Shown: piece by piece, positions 50,650 through 63,745 of the stretch
How the letters are laid out: the number at the start of each line of letters is the position of its first letter
Position numbering within the stretch: position 1 is the first letter of the stretch
Source of the DNA: Panagrolaimus kolymaensis
Lineage: Eukaryota; Nematoda; Chromadorea; Rhabditida; Panagrolaimidae
Direction: 5' to 3'
DNA length: 64,000 bases
Assembly: GCA_028622995.1 (NCBI GenBank)
Contig: JAJQJQ010000015.1
Coordinates: forward strand, 3,844,001 to 3,908,000
The notes under the pieces: generated by a model
The model's input: the letters and a program-made list of their open reading frames with translations, nothing else
What the model was told of the DNA's origin: nothing
Database searches by the model: none
Program-made: the position numbers and the translations under genes

Positions 50650-51340
50650 GTGTGTGTCAAAATCATCAACGGTTTTAAAGGTTAAAATTGCTGGTTTCAT
50701 GATTGATTGAGCCGGGGAACTTATCTTTCCATAAACCACGCGTATTATGGCTGTCGATGGTTTCACCAATGGCTTTGAGTTGTTGAAGGACATTTTCGAG
50801 AGCATCGAAAGTGTAACGGTAACTTTGAGGCTAGTTTTGGAAATCTTGGTAAAGAGTTGAAATGTACTTATCTTTGTTACAATATTTATCTTTAAGAATG
50901 TTTTGAGCTATTGCATAATTTCCATCAGTAAAATGTAAAAAAAATTGATGAGTTTATGGCAATACCAGAAGTATATGTACTTTTTCAAATAATAAAATTT
51001 TTGGGCTGGTGTGCGTGCGATCAGTATGCTCATCAACAATTTTAAATTGATAACAGAAATATGGCCGATTTCTGATGTTTCCATTAAAAACTGGGATTGA
51101 AAGAGGTGGTAAAACGAATGAGTTTGTATGAGTAATAACTGTAACTGGCGTTGGAGTTAAAGAAGAAATAGCTTCGGGAAAATAAATTTTGCGTTTTTGC
51201 TTTAACATTTCACCGATCGATCGCAGAGTGAGATCGATAATTTCGTGCTATCTTTGGTTTTTTGTTACAGCATCTTTATTTGTAAGATCATCCAAAACTT
51301 GGCACGTTATTGTACAACAACGCTTCTCTTCGAATTTTTT
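50650..51340 (-). pseudogene. Decayed BEL/Pao-type retrotransposon gag relic
   Basis: Minus-strand conceptual translation gives pieces resembling the DUF1759 gag region of BEL/Pao elements: LPPLSIPVFNGN near 51100, a region that could be the following Trp/Phe-rich segment, and NYAIAQNILKDKY near 50910. The latter matches the pattern in which a Tyr-x-x-Ala and Ile-Leu pair precede a Lys-x-(Tyr/Phe) step. A longer alpha-helical stretch follows (LENVLQQLKAIGETI near 50795). Stops and frame changes interrupt the frame, and neither LTRs nor pol domains could be found, so this is a dead fragment. The base composition is visibly richer in G and C than its flanks. Family assignment rests on remembered motif pattern. 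Confidence 0.6.
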
Positions 51341-52355
51341 TTTCTCTTAATCATTTCAAAAAAAAAATTTATGAACGATTGACTGACCTTTTTAAGCTTA
51401 TAATAGTAAGCTTAGATTATCTTTAAGTAAAAAAGTATTAAAAAAATTTAAATAAAATATTCAAAACTCAACCGAAACATAAAAGCTTGAAAGATGGAAG
51501 AGCTTCTTTTTACAAGCGATCTCAATCGATTGCACTTACACACACAACAAAAATAAAACATTGTAATGTTTGCTGAGAAAATGCCGATAGAAAAAATCTG
51601 CTGCTTTTTTTTAAAGGATCGCAAAACATAGGGCTTTTTTTATAACACTCTTTTAAATTTGCTATGTTGCGAAGCAGAAATTTTCTTTAAATTGCAAAAA
51701 AAAAATATTTAGTTTGTTACTTTCTTATTACTTTTTTCTCTCTTCATGATCGTTGAAAAAGTTGCCTTTTTTCTTGTTTTCAAAATAGAAATATTTTTTG
51801 TCTTTTAAAAATAATTTTTATTTTTCATTCATTTTGTTAGTCAAATTTTTGGTAATTATTATTTTAACTTTATTGGTCGTCATTGTGTGTCAAACTTTGG
51901 TAAATTTTCTTGAGAGCATATAAAATATCTGTCGACAAACTTACAACCATTTTCTCTCTTATTTTTTTTCTTCGGTTTTAAAGTTTGGTCTTTCAGAAGT
52001 GTATTTTTTGTACAAGAAATTTTTAATTTTAAATAAAGAAAATTCATTTTAGTCAACAAAAAAAAATAGCTTAAATATTCAAAAATAAGAATAAAAAACT
52101 ATATAAATGCACAATGAGAAAACACGTTTTTTTAAATGAAGAACGTTTTACAAAAAAAAAAAGAAATCGATTGAAAGCAGCAACAACGAAAAAATCAACA
52201 ACAAACAAACATTTCCATTAAATTTTCGCCCTTTTCAAAATTCTTTTTTTCTGAACTTTTCTGATTATTTCTAAAATGTAAAAAATATATTTTAGTTACT
52301 AAAAGTATAGGTCAAAAAGCTTAAATAAAATTGGAAAAAAAATCAAAAAGATAAC
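51341..52355. other. AT-rich non-coding DNA between the gag relic and the tRNA
   Basis: No coding frame or RNA gene is seen. The right end next to the tRNA is the pol III terminator side, with T-runs on the minus strand within about 15 bases of the tRNA 3' end. Confidence 0.45.
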
Positions 52356-52428
52356 TGATCTCGGGCGGGCTCGAACCACCGACCTTCTGCGTGTTAGGCA
52401 GACGTGATAACCGCTACACCACGAGACC
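52356..52428 (-). tRNA. tRNA-Val (AAC)
   Basis: The 73-nt cloverleaf has acceptor strand GGTCTCG pairing with CGAGATC (one G-U pair) and discriminator A. The D-arm carries an A box (TGTAGCGGTTATC). The anticodon stem TCTGC/GCAGA closes the loop CTAACAC with anticodon AAC, which reads valine codon GUU. The T-arm has loop TTCGAAC and B box GGTTCGAACCC. There is no intron and no encoded CCA. A T-run lies shortly downstream on the minus strand as pol III terminator. It is isolated, with no other tRNA nearby. Confidence 0.97.
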
Positions 52429-55400
52429 ATATTTCATGTTGGACACGGGTAGAAGACATCGCAGGAGATAACAATCGACCAAATGGCCATTTCCCCTTTC
52501 CTTATTTCAATGATGTGCGTGCAGCAGCAGCAGCGACAGCGGATGCAAAGAGCAATAAATTTGTGGTCCTAAAACATTTTCACTCATTTCAAAAGATGCA
52601 AAAAAACGTGCAGCAAGCTTTAACCTTTTTTATTTCAAAAAAATGTGGACGCACAAAACATATATAAAATTTATTTCAATGACACCCTTGTGTCAGCGTC
52701 GGTTGGGCGGCTTCCATGCTTTTTTCGTCCGCTTTTTTTTTTTTTTGAAAAAAAGGTTTCATTTCCCGCAAAAAAAAAGTCTCCTCGGATGTTCGCTTTT
52801 TTTCTTCCTTTTTTTTCTTTCTCTCAATTTCAAATAGAATTTTGAAACATTTTTAAATTCAAAGTTAAATTTTTGAATGAATCATACTAGCAGCTTTCAC
52901 GAATTAAAATCCATAAATCTTTTCTTTTTTAAATTTATAAACAGCTGTGAGAAATTTTGGTTAGCCCAGTTTTCTTTTTCCTAAAATACAAGACTTTTTG
53001 GAATTTTTTTGTTTCAAAATAATAAATAATTTAAAGCTTTTGATTTGTTTCTCTTTTGTTGACACCAAATTTTTTAGTGTTTTGAATTTCTTTAACCATT
53101 TGACAGTAATACCCTTTGTACAATTATTCACAGAAATCATTTACTATCAATGAAATTTCTTATTTAATTATTGGCATTTTTCGGCGCCATTTTTTATAAT
53201 TTTTGGGTTTTTGATAAAATCATTTCAAGTCTATGCGTAATAATAATTCAACATTCCTAGACTGCCTCCAACAAAAATCGTATCGTAGCTAAAGCAAACA
53301 AACTTTTTTAAACTATCTTATTTTTTTTTTTGGAACACTTCTTCAAAAAGTAAAGTCGAACGAACAGCTGATAATTTTTTTAGCCGAGTCAAACAAAAAA
53401 TAGCTTCCTTCCTCATCTACGTTTTTTCTCTTTCTCCCAACAATAAATCAAAAAAAAAAAAAATACTTTCAAAAGAGATCAAATCAACAAAAAATTTTTA
53501 TAAAAAATAATGTCAATTACATTTAAAATCGTTTTATATATTTTATTTTATTTTTTGCGACAACTTTTTTTTGTTACTTCGGAGGAGCGTCTTCTCTTCC
53601 CAACAAACAAAAAAAAGAAGAATTAATCTTTCTTTTAATCAATCAACGAACGCTTTTCATTTTTTTCTTTCTCATTCGATTATCCGTTCGTTCGTTCGCT
53701 TTTTTTCTTCTCTTTTCTCTCCTTTAAAATATTTGAAATAAAAAAAAAATCAATGAATCGAATCCAAAAGAATATAAAACTCTTATCGTTTGCTTTTTTA
53801 TATATTCGTGTTAGAATTTTAAAAAATCCCGCCAATTTTTAAAAAAAAAATTTCTTTCAAAAAAGTCGAAGAAATGCAAATTTTTTAGACCATTTTATTT
53901 TTGACTGTAGTTATAATTTTTTTTTGTGTTTTCGTCTCTGTCTGGCTTATTGGATTTTTGTTTATTTATTAACACTGTAAAAAACCCATTTTCTTCTCAA
54001 CGTTGTCGTCATCATTTTATTCATCGTTGCATTGGCTAACTATTATTTGTACTTATGTTTTTGAGGTCTTCTTCTTTGAGGCTTTTGCTTTACGATACAT
54101 TTTTGGTTTGGTTAATGATTTAAGAAGAAACGATCGCAGGTTTGTCCTCTTTTTCCATCATTTATTTGTTGTTTGTCTGTCCATAATTTGTTTGCTGTTG
54201 TTGGATTTTTTTTTTCAAAAAAGAAACAAATCTTTCTCCTTAATGTCATTTTTCTTTTTATGTGCCATTTTTGAATTTAAAAAAAATGGCAGTAAAGAAT
54301 TTGAATTTTTAGTTGTGAACAAATAGTTCTCAAAATACTTTCATTTTTTTGCGATTTGTGATTTTATTTTAAAATTTAGCGATAGTAACTATTTTTGAAC
54401 AATTTTTTGCATAAAATTGTTACTATCATCGGTGGTAGGATTAATGAAAATTGGGTTGAGACTCATTTCTGTTTGAGTTATTGAAAAGTAAATATTCTTT
54501 AAAGAAAAAATAGGAAGTTTGTGTTCTTTCACGATAAGCATTTCACATTATTGATAGTAACCAAATTTTGAAAAATATTGTTTAAAAAAGCTTACTATCA
54601 TCTATCACTCAAAGATATTTTTTCTTTTATTTTTGATTGATTTCATCAATTCTATGCAATGCATTATTCCTCTCTTTTTCTTCCTCGTTTTCTTTCTCTC
54701 TAACTCTTTTTTTTTTACACATCAGTGGCAAGAGCAAAACCCAATCAATAAATCAATCACACACATTCATTTTTTTCTTTTGTTTTGTTATATTTCGGAC
54801 TGACTCAAGCAAGCGAACGAACGCATAAACTCTCTCTCTCTCTGTGTCTCTTTCTTCCCGCCACCATAAATAACGCTGCTATTCAAAAAAAGACGCAATA
54901 CAGAGCAACAAAAAAAATTAGGATCTTTTCCCTCTCTTTTTTCCTCAACTATTTCTCATTCGTTTGTTTCGTCGTTGTTCGTTTTCCATTTTTTTTCTTT
55001 CCAAAATATAAAAGCATAAAAATGGTGGGACACCCAAAAAAAAAAATGAATAGAAAAGAAAATGCTCTCCGAAAAAATAAAGAGTGTTGTCCGAGTCGGT
55101 CGATGTGAAAAATGCAAGTTGTTGATGTGAGTCGAGTCGAGCGAGCCTAGTTGTTGTGTCTTCTTCTTCGATTTTTTTTTTCTTTCGTTTCGTCGTGGTC
55201 GTCGTTCGCTTTTTTTTCCTTCTTCTCTCCTTCGTTTTCTCAACCAAACAAAACAAAACAAAATAAAAAACTCTTATAGTCAGCCCTAGCATTTTTCGCC
55301 GTCGTCATCAACCCCAAAAAAAAGTCTCAAAAAAAAATGTGTGTTTTTTTCATTGGTGTTCCACAATTTTTTTCTTCTTCTTCTTCTCTTTCAATCTTTT

Positions 55401-58400
55401 TTTTACCAATTGTTGCTTTTTTTGTTGATAGTCGTTCGTTTTTTTTAATTGAAAAAAAAATTTACTAAAACTTAAAACCTACCGAGTTAGTGAGAAATGT
55501 TCGTAGTATATCCGTGACCTTTATGTATGTGTTTTTTTTCTTCTGTACTTTTCTTTCCATAACCGCAAAACCAGCATGCATATTTAGAAGAAAAAAAACC
55601 CTAAACTTTTTAGTTTGTACAGTCTTTTTTCATTCATTTTCTTTTTTGTATGGGTGTGTTTTTTGGAAGACTCCATTCTCTGCCTAAAGGGTGCATAGTC
55701 GATCGTTAATTCATTTTTTTCTTTTTTGGGTTTTTTTCTTCGAGTTGGATTTTGTAATTTTCTCAAACTTTTTTTGTGGGGGTTGTTGTAAGGTATTTTA
55801 ATGTACTTTTTTTCATGCGTTAATCGAAAAAAAAATCTACCACCAACATTTTATTCAATGAATTAAATGTTTTTTGTTTTGTAAAAAAATCAAGGTTGTT
55901 ACTCGAAGACTTTTTATTTGGTGATTTTTCAATTTCTAAAATCTTTATGCTTTATTTCTAAAAAGTCCTTGTTTCAAACCCTAAAAAAGTGACAATCTTT
56001 ATTGCGGCTTTTATTATACAAATTAATATTGCAGATTGATATTTTCTTTCGCGCTGAAAATCAAAACTATTTTTTAAAATAATTATTTTAATCATTCTCG
56101 TCAAAAAAAGCCAGATAATTCTACCCAATTCTAAATATTCCATGACGTTCTACCTCCTAGACCTAACTTTTTTTTATTCCTTCATGCCTCGTAAATTTTT
56201 TTTATCCAATTTCATTCATTATTTGCCCAAAAAAAGAAGTTATCTCTTTCTTTTAATTTTTTTTGATGACTTCCCACGCTTTTTTTTCTTCCTCATTCGT
56301 TAATTAATGATGTTTACATCTCTCTTTTTTTCTTTTTATCTTTCTTATGGAATCCGGTAATATGACAATTAGATTTTAAAATGATGATGGATAGTTGTTT
56401 GGATTTTGATGTTGTTGTTTGCAGACATTTTTTTCCTTCTATATATTCCCTATCTTTTTTTCCAAATTAATTTTTTTTTTGCATTCATGTTTTTGACGTT
56501 CTCTTTTTTTTTTGCTGCTGCTGGAAAAATAGGCGTTCAAATCGGATATTTTTTACTTATAATATTTATGTATCCATTCTCTCGTAAAAAATAAAAAAAT
56601 AAACGAGCGTTAAAAACATGTTTCTTTTTTTTTGATTACCAAAAAGAAAAACGTTAATGAATGAGGGCGAAAAAAAAGAAACGATGAATGAAATAAATAA
56701 ATTTTTTTTGTGGGGGCTTTTTAAAGAATATGGTAACGAACAAAGTTTAAAAGAATTGTTTTCGGATTCGACCGAAGTTTGTTTCGGAAAAAAACTTAAA
56801 GAAAATTCTTTAAATTTGTAATTTTTGCTTCGAGACAAATTTTGTGTTAAAACTTTTATTTTTACTAAAATTTAATAAAAAATTTTCCTTGGGTATTTTT
56901 TGTACTTTATTAAAATTGACTACAAAAAGCAATATTTCTTCTTTTTTTATTTATGTCTCTATAAAAACTTCGGAATTGACTCGAAATTATTGTTTTTTTC
57001 TTCGCTGCTTGCACTCTTAAAATTTAAATAAAAAAGAGTCTGAGAAATAATTATTTATAACTTTTTTTTATTTATTGTTATCGTCTTTTTATTTGCGTTT
57101 TTTTATTGTCTTGCCATAAAAGTACACGAAAGACATAACTTTTTTTTGTTAATTAAAAAGAACTTTTTTGAAAAGTATAATAATTTTTTTAATAAGCTAC
57201 TAAAGGTTTGAGAAAAAGAAAAAAAAAGCTAAAAATTTTATTTGGTTTTGAAATTTTTTTTGTCTCTGACTTATTTGAATCGGTGGAAATTTTTTTACAG
57301 ATCACCCAAAATTGAGAGAATGGATTTAAAGCTAAAGTTTTATATTTTTGGAATTTTTCTTAATATTGTTTCGAGGCCAACATTGCATATAAATAATTAC
57401 TTTATATTTTGTTGATTAACTTAATAATTTTAATAAGTTATCAATAGTTTTTAAAAAAAAAGATTCTAATTTGGTTCCATAAAATTTCTCTTAAATCTCG
57501 TACAGTAATTTTTCTTTTTGCTTTTTTTTTCTTCCCCAAATCCACAGTTGCCAATAATCTTTACCTCACACATTCTTACCAAATCCATGGGATTTTTTTC
57601 GAATCTATCTCCTTAAAGTATTATCAAAATGGGTTCAATTTTTTTTATGTCTGGTTTTAAAAAAATACGTAAGTAATTTATATTCCCTTTTTTTTTTGAG
57701 TGATAATTTCAATGTAGTCTCTTTCATTTTTTAGAGAGTAAATATAACTAAATCTTGTATTTAAATTTTAATATATATTTTTTTTAACGGACATTAGCTT
57801 TAAACTACAATATATTTAATATAAATAAAGTACACATATTTTTATGGAAGCTGTCTTCGTGAACTGTTAAACTGACTATATGCCATAGAACTTAACTTCT
57901 TTTTTTTATCAAACTACAAAATGATAAGTCTCTTATTTTCTTTGTAAAGTAGTGATTAAAATTTTTGATACTTTTAATAGTTTTTAAATTACTGTCGTTT
58001 ATCACATTGAGATTCACAAACTCTTCCTTATCTTTTAAAAATATATATTTTTTATCTTTTTCATTCGAAAAACTTTTTTTACGTTCAAATCGTTTCTTTT
58101 TTATTTTATTCGTGTAACCCGTTTTTTATTTTTATGTGAGATGATTTTTTTATTTTATAAAGCTTTATCATCAGATTTATTTTTTTTATAGAAAATTATC
58201 TTTTGGGGCAGCTAAAAAAAATAAACAAACCAAAAGATCTCTCTTCCTTCCTTTTTTATTTCATGATTACGGTAGGTTTATTATCTTTTTATTTTCCTTC
58301 ATTTTGAAACAAGGAATTTAATTTAAAAAAAAGTATTGATTAAAGTAACTCTCTTCTGATTGATGAAAATTTTTTTAAATTTGTTTAAAAAGTTTTGTAT

Positions 58401-61400
58401 ATGAATTCATTTGGTTGGTCACTTTCTGGATTAAATCCTGTATGAAGCTGACGTCGGTCGAACGACGTTTAAAAAAATTGGGAATATTTTTTTTGACATT
58501 ATAAGAATATTTTTAAAATTCTATCTTTACTCTCGGATTTACACTTTTACCCATGCCCTCCAGAAAAAAATTCTAACTGCGTAAATCAAAATTTCTAATT
58601 ATTTTGAATTAAAAAAAATCTTGGATGCAACGCAACACATCTATCTGGCTCTCAGGTTTTTTTTTGTGTCAGAATTTTCTTTTTTATTAAAATAATCAGC
58701 TTTTCCATACGTTTTTCTAATATTAAAAAACAAAGAAAAAAAGATTTTTTTGTATTCTAAATAAAAAAAACAATGCGGATATTAAAAGTTTAAACATAGC
58801 ACAAAATTCATCTTCTTTTGTCTAAAAATAAAAAAAATCTCATGCCCTCTATATTTGTTGTTAAAAAATACTATCTTTCTAATAATCAACCAAAAAAAAA
58901 GTAAGCCAATCCAAAAAATGAGGCATAAAAGCTATTTTTTCATTTAATCATCTTATAAAAATATTTTTTTTTATTCAGACAGGATTACTTTTTTACTTTT
59001 GCTACAGTATGCTTAAATAATCTCAAAGCGAATGTTGCAATTTGATTTTGGATTAATTTTTAAAGCAACGACAAAAAAATATTTTAGTTAAATTAAGTAT
59101 TTCACAGATATTAATGCGTCGGTAAAAAAAATATCTAAAAAAATCCAAGATTTATCCACAAAAAAGAAAACACAAAGAACAACTTTGAAGTTTGAGCTTT
59201 GAAACGGTTATTATAAAAATGGCTATATGAAAACATAAAGCTTATATGAAAGTTGAAGGGTTAAAATTTACAAATTAACATAATTTTTATGAGATTTTTT
59301 GATTTAATACTTATCCATATAAATACAGAGATGAATGGATTGAGAGAAAAAAGTTTTAAAAAAGTTTAAAATCAAAAAAGTTTTGTTTTTGTTATACGAA
59401 AAAAATAAATAATAAAAGTTGTCGGTAAATATGTTAGCCAGTTAAAAAATTTGATAAAATTTGTTCTCCAAAAGAACATTTGTTTGAAATCTTCAAATTC
59501 ATTTTTTTAAGTAAATATATTTTGTCTTGGTGCCATTTTCACACTTGATGCACTTTATAATTTAGTTTTTTTGCTTATTTCTTGTCTTTTTTGAGTCATA
59601 TTTGGCACATATAAATGCAACATAAATTTTCTCTATTTCGATACATATCTCTTTTATTTTCCAAACTTGTGTTATTACGAAATCAAGCGAGAAAAAAAAA
59701 TCATGTCAAACTACAATTTTTCAAATTTCCCTTCCCTTCTCTTTTTTCCTTTAAAAATTACTCTTTTTTTGAGAGAACAGCTTCTCAGTCATTTTGCTTT
59801 TGTTATTGAAAACCAAAAAAAAGAACGCTTTTTTTTCTTTTTTAACTTATCTTCTTTCTTTCTTCGTAGATAAATATATTAAGTTGTCCGTTCGTTCGTT
59901 CATCATTCGATAGTATTCAGGTGTTCGCAAAACAAAAACAAAAAATTTGTCTTTTACCTTAAAAAATCAACTGTCGCCAAATAACTTTGTACATAAATCT
60001 TTTATCAAAAAATTCTGATAAATTTGTCTGGTAACAAAAACATGATTTTAATAAATTTTCTATTTGTGACCTCAAAAATAGCTATTTGAATAAATGTTTT
60101 GAAATAGCAAAAAACACAAATTTTTTGTACAGTTTTCCTTTCGAAATATCTTCCTCCTCGTTTTTTAATATGTGTGTTTTCGTATGTAAAGAAAACATGC
60201 CTTTCTTATTGTTTTGATAAAAAAGAATAACAACAAAAATTAATTCTTTGTTATGTTAACAAAAAGCTTTTTTTCTTTTGTATGCTTTAATAATCCCACT
60301 ACAGTTTTTTCAAATTTTTTTTCTTCATAAATAATCCCCTTCTTTTTTTTCCTGTACAAAAAATATCTAAGAGATTTATAAATCTACTGTATCCCCAATC
60401 TGACGACAACATCATCTCATTCGTTTTTTTTACCTACATATTAATAATAAATTTTCGTAGGGAATTAAAACTTCAAATTTCTTTTGCTCAAGAACAGATT
60501 TTTTTTGTTGAAAATACTACAAAAATGTATTACATTTTAAAAAAAAATACTGAAATAACATTTCTGCGTCTTATTTTGTTGGATTAAAGAAAAAATGACA
60601 CAAGAAATTTTTTTTTATTATTGAAAGAAAGAAAAAAATGGAGCCAAGAAGGACAGTATTTTTTTTGTTATAAAAAAATTGAAAGCAAAAAAAAGAAAAA
60701 GAAAATAAGAACAAAGAAATTTTTCCATTAAAAAATAGAGCCTTTTTGAAGAAGAAAAAAAAGGGAAAATACTTGAATGTTCTTTGATGTGAGCTTTTTT
60801 TTTCTTTTGCATAAAAATTGTGTGAGGCTTCTTTTTGAATAATAAAAATAGATTAAAAATGAGTAAGGCTGTTACGAGGAATTTCACCAAGGAAAAATAT
60901 TTGATTCATTTTTTTTTTGCAAGTTGTAATTTTGCTTGTTGCCTTGAAATGGACAAACTCCAAATTGATTTTTAAAAATCAAAGTTTTTTATTTTGTTTG
61001 TTAGTTTGTTTGGAAATAATTGTTTCAAAGTTTTTTTAATTTCAAAACTCTAGTTTTTGTTTGCAAATAATAATTTTTTTGTCTTTCTATCATTTTATTT
61101 TTGATCTTTTTTTTCATTCATTTTTCAAACATTTTGAAAAAACAAATATCATTTTTTTTTTCTCCAAATTTTTTGTTTTGTTGAGAACGGATGTTGTTGT
61201 TTGAATCCACAAAAAAAATTTTAAATAGGCCCCACATGAAAAAAAGAAGAAGAAAGTAGGCGATATGGCTGCTTTCTTTCTTTGCTTTGTAAAAATGGGG
61301 AAAAAATGCAGAGGAAGCAAAAAAAATAAGACTAGCCATAAAATAAAAATGGAAAGGAAAACATAAAAATTAAAAAAGAAGTGAAGACCACCACCGCCGC

Positions 61401-63649
61401 TGCAATACTACCGCCACTGCCATACATATAATAAATAATATGTATAATATTGTTGACGAGAAGAAAAAAAAGAAGGAAAGAAAAAAATTTGCGTCTCACT
61501 TTTTTTTTTATTTAAAAAAACTTTTTTTCTATTTTGCAAAAAAAGTATGTATTAAAAAAGAAGAAGGGAATTAAGTGTCGAAAAAAAATGAACTTTCTTT
61601 TTTCTCTCTTTTTTTCGTTTTGCTATTTTTTTTCTCATCAACAAATAAATTTTTTTTGTATCTTTTTTTTTCGTCTCTTTTTTGTTGTTGCAAAGAGTAG
61701 TCCAAAGAAGAAAAAAAACCAGATAATTGTTATTTTTTTTTTCATGCTCTCTTTTTTTTTTTCCCATATTTTTTTTTGAAAAATAAAAAAAAATAATGCA
61801 AAGAACAAAGACATGATTTTTTTCCTTCTTTTCTGTGTTTTACTTTATTTTTAAAACAAGGAAGTGCGCTGGCAAAAACACAAGGCTTTGAGAAACATCT
61901 CTTTTTTATTTTTATTTTGGATGGAGCGAAAAAAGGCGCAATTTTTTTCCAAAAAAAATATATGATAAGATCGTGTTAGAGAGAGAGATGAATGACTTGC
62001 AAAAAAAGAAAAATGAAAAGGGAATTTTATTTTAAGCATATTTGTTTGCCACAAATATACTATGCTCAGTGCAGAGTAAAATCATACTTTATTATAGTTT
62101 GCTTTAGTCAGAAATAAGAATGGATTTCTGAAAGAAAATGATTTCTTTCACCCAAATTTCTTTAAATGTTCCAAATTTTAGTTGCTTCTTGCTTTGCCTT
62201 CCCTGATTGATAAATTTGCATATTTTTATTTTAATGGCAAAACTCTTTTATATATGTATTTCTGTATTTTTATTTTGGATTTGTGACATAAATCTTTGAT
62301 TCAACCCAAATAAATGCTCCCTTCCATTTTTTCTCTCCTCCTTGCTCTTTAAATTTTTTTTCTTATATTTTTTTTTCTCAAAAAATAAAAAACCAAAAAA
62401 TAAATTTTGTTCTCAAACAAAGCAACAGCAAAAAAACTATGCTATCTTTTTTTTATTTTTCAACAACAAAAAAAAGAAAGAACTTAAAAACAATCTTCTT
62501 TTTTCTTTTTTTCATTCAACACCGAAAAAAAATGAATTCATTCATTCGTCAGAGTCAGCGGCGACGTCGTTGAACAATAAAAAAAGATTCTTTTTTTTCT
62601 TTTTTCTTTTTTAACCCAAAAGTCAGGAAAAAAATTTGATGCTGCTGCTCAAAGGTTTTTTTAATTTTTTTTGTGTGTTGAAAAACATTCGAATCTCTCT
62701 TCTTCTCTTCTTTTTTTTTATTTTGCTGGTTGCGCTGTTTTTCATATATATTTTTTTCAGTCGCAATTTTTTTTTCTTTTTGTGTGAACTCACTTTTTTT
62801 TTGTCTCTCTTTTTTTCCATTTTTTTTTTTTTGTTGTTTTCGTTGTTGCTCCACCCTTTTTAAAAATATAAAAATGCACAAGACAGAAAAATAATAAAAA
62901 AAGAGCAAAGAAATGAAAAAAACTAAAAAAATATATAAAACGAATAGTGTTTGCTTGTTTTTGTCCTTTCGATAGGTTGAAAAAAATAAATAAAAAGAAA
63001 AAGACAAAATTTATGTTAAAGATTTTTTAAAATTTTTTTCGTGTTTTTAAAAAATTAAGGTTTTTTTGAAAACAAAAGTCGGGTCTTAAAATAAAATTAA
63101 TTTTGGAAAATTTTGTTAAAAGTCTCTCAAATGGAAACTAACATAAACTTTACCAAACTTTCTTTAAGATTCTAAAGTTTTATAAATTTAAAAAGTCCAA
63201 TTTTTTTGAATCCTCTAAAAAGGGCATTTTTATGCTGAAACCCAAAAGAAAAAAAACTGACCCAATAAAAAAGCCCCATTTTCATTCATTTTTTTATTTT
63301 ATTCTGACACTTCTTTCATTTTCTTTTTTATTTTGCTGAAATTTTAATTAAAATTTATTTCCTCCGCCACCACATTTTTTTTGACTGACCTTTTTTTTCT
63401 CCTTTTTTACGAAACTTTGCTTTTTATTTATAATAGAAAAAAAAATCGCGATTTCCGTTTTTTTCTTTCTTTTCAAATTTGCAGTACTCTTTTTTATTTA
63501 TGCGTTTTTTTAAATACCTAATTTTTTATTTTTGGTGTAAAAAAAGATATATATTTATCTATAAATTTCTTTCTTTTTATATTTAATTTATAGTTTTACC
63601 TTCGAAGGAGTATTATATATTTAGAATAATAGCGCTAAAAATAAAAGTA
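52429..63649. other. Large T-rich non-coding region, no supported gene
   Basis: The + strand is heavily T-rich with F/S/L-rich chance frames throughout. The T bias suits an intron or upstream DNA of a plus-strand transcript such as one using the exon at 63650. Two short hairpin-forming repeats lie near 54381-54427 and 54552-54600. A small GC-rich islet lies near 61390-61420. No exon with good splice sites and protein-like sequence was found. Confidence 0.45.
54381..54600. repeat. Pair of short hairpins with TGATAGTAA-type arms
   Basis: Hairpin 1 has arms GATAGTAAC (54381-54389) and GTTACTATC (54419-54427). A second pairing inside it uses AACAATTTT and AAAATTGTT. Hairpin 2 has arms TGATAGTAA (54552-54560) and TTACTATCA (54592-54600). 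Both are about 47-49 bp long with AT-rich centres, so they look like two copies of one small inverted-repeat unit. Confidence 0.55.
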
Positions 63650-63745
63650 ATGTCTTCTTCAACAACAATGTTAACAAATTCTTTAATGATTGATAAACAA
63701 TTATTAAAACCTTTTGAAGCATTAAATTCGCTTATGACTCAATTG
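63650..63745 (+). CDS. Candidate first coding exon (32 codons), gene continues beyond the window
   Basis: ATG at 63650 opens MSSSTTMLTNSLMIDKQLL, followed by a segment ending NSLMTQL, up to a good donor (TTG|GTAAGG at 63746). An acceptor (ATATATTTAG) lies about 26 bases upstream, so the exon has the same layout as the confirmed nematode-style starts. The codon use is balanced and not homopolymeric. The gene runs out of the window to the right and I do not recognise it from 32 residues. Confidence 0.6.

Noticed and set aside
62342..63007. Frames of 65-150 codons on both strands near 62.5-63 kb
   Set aside because: They are made of Phe or Lys runs from T/A homopolymers, with no complexity and no splice signals.
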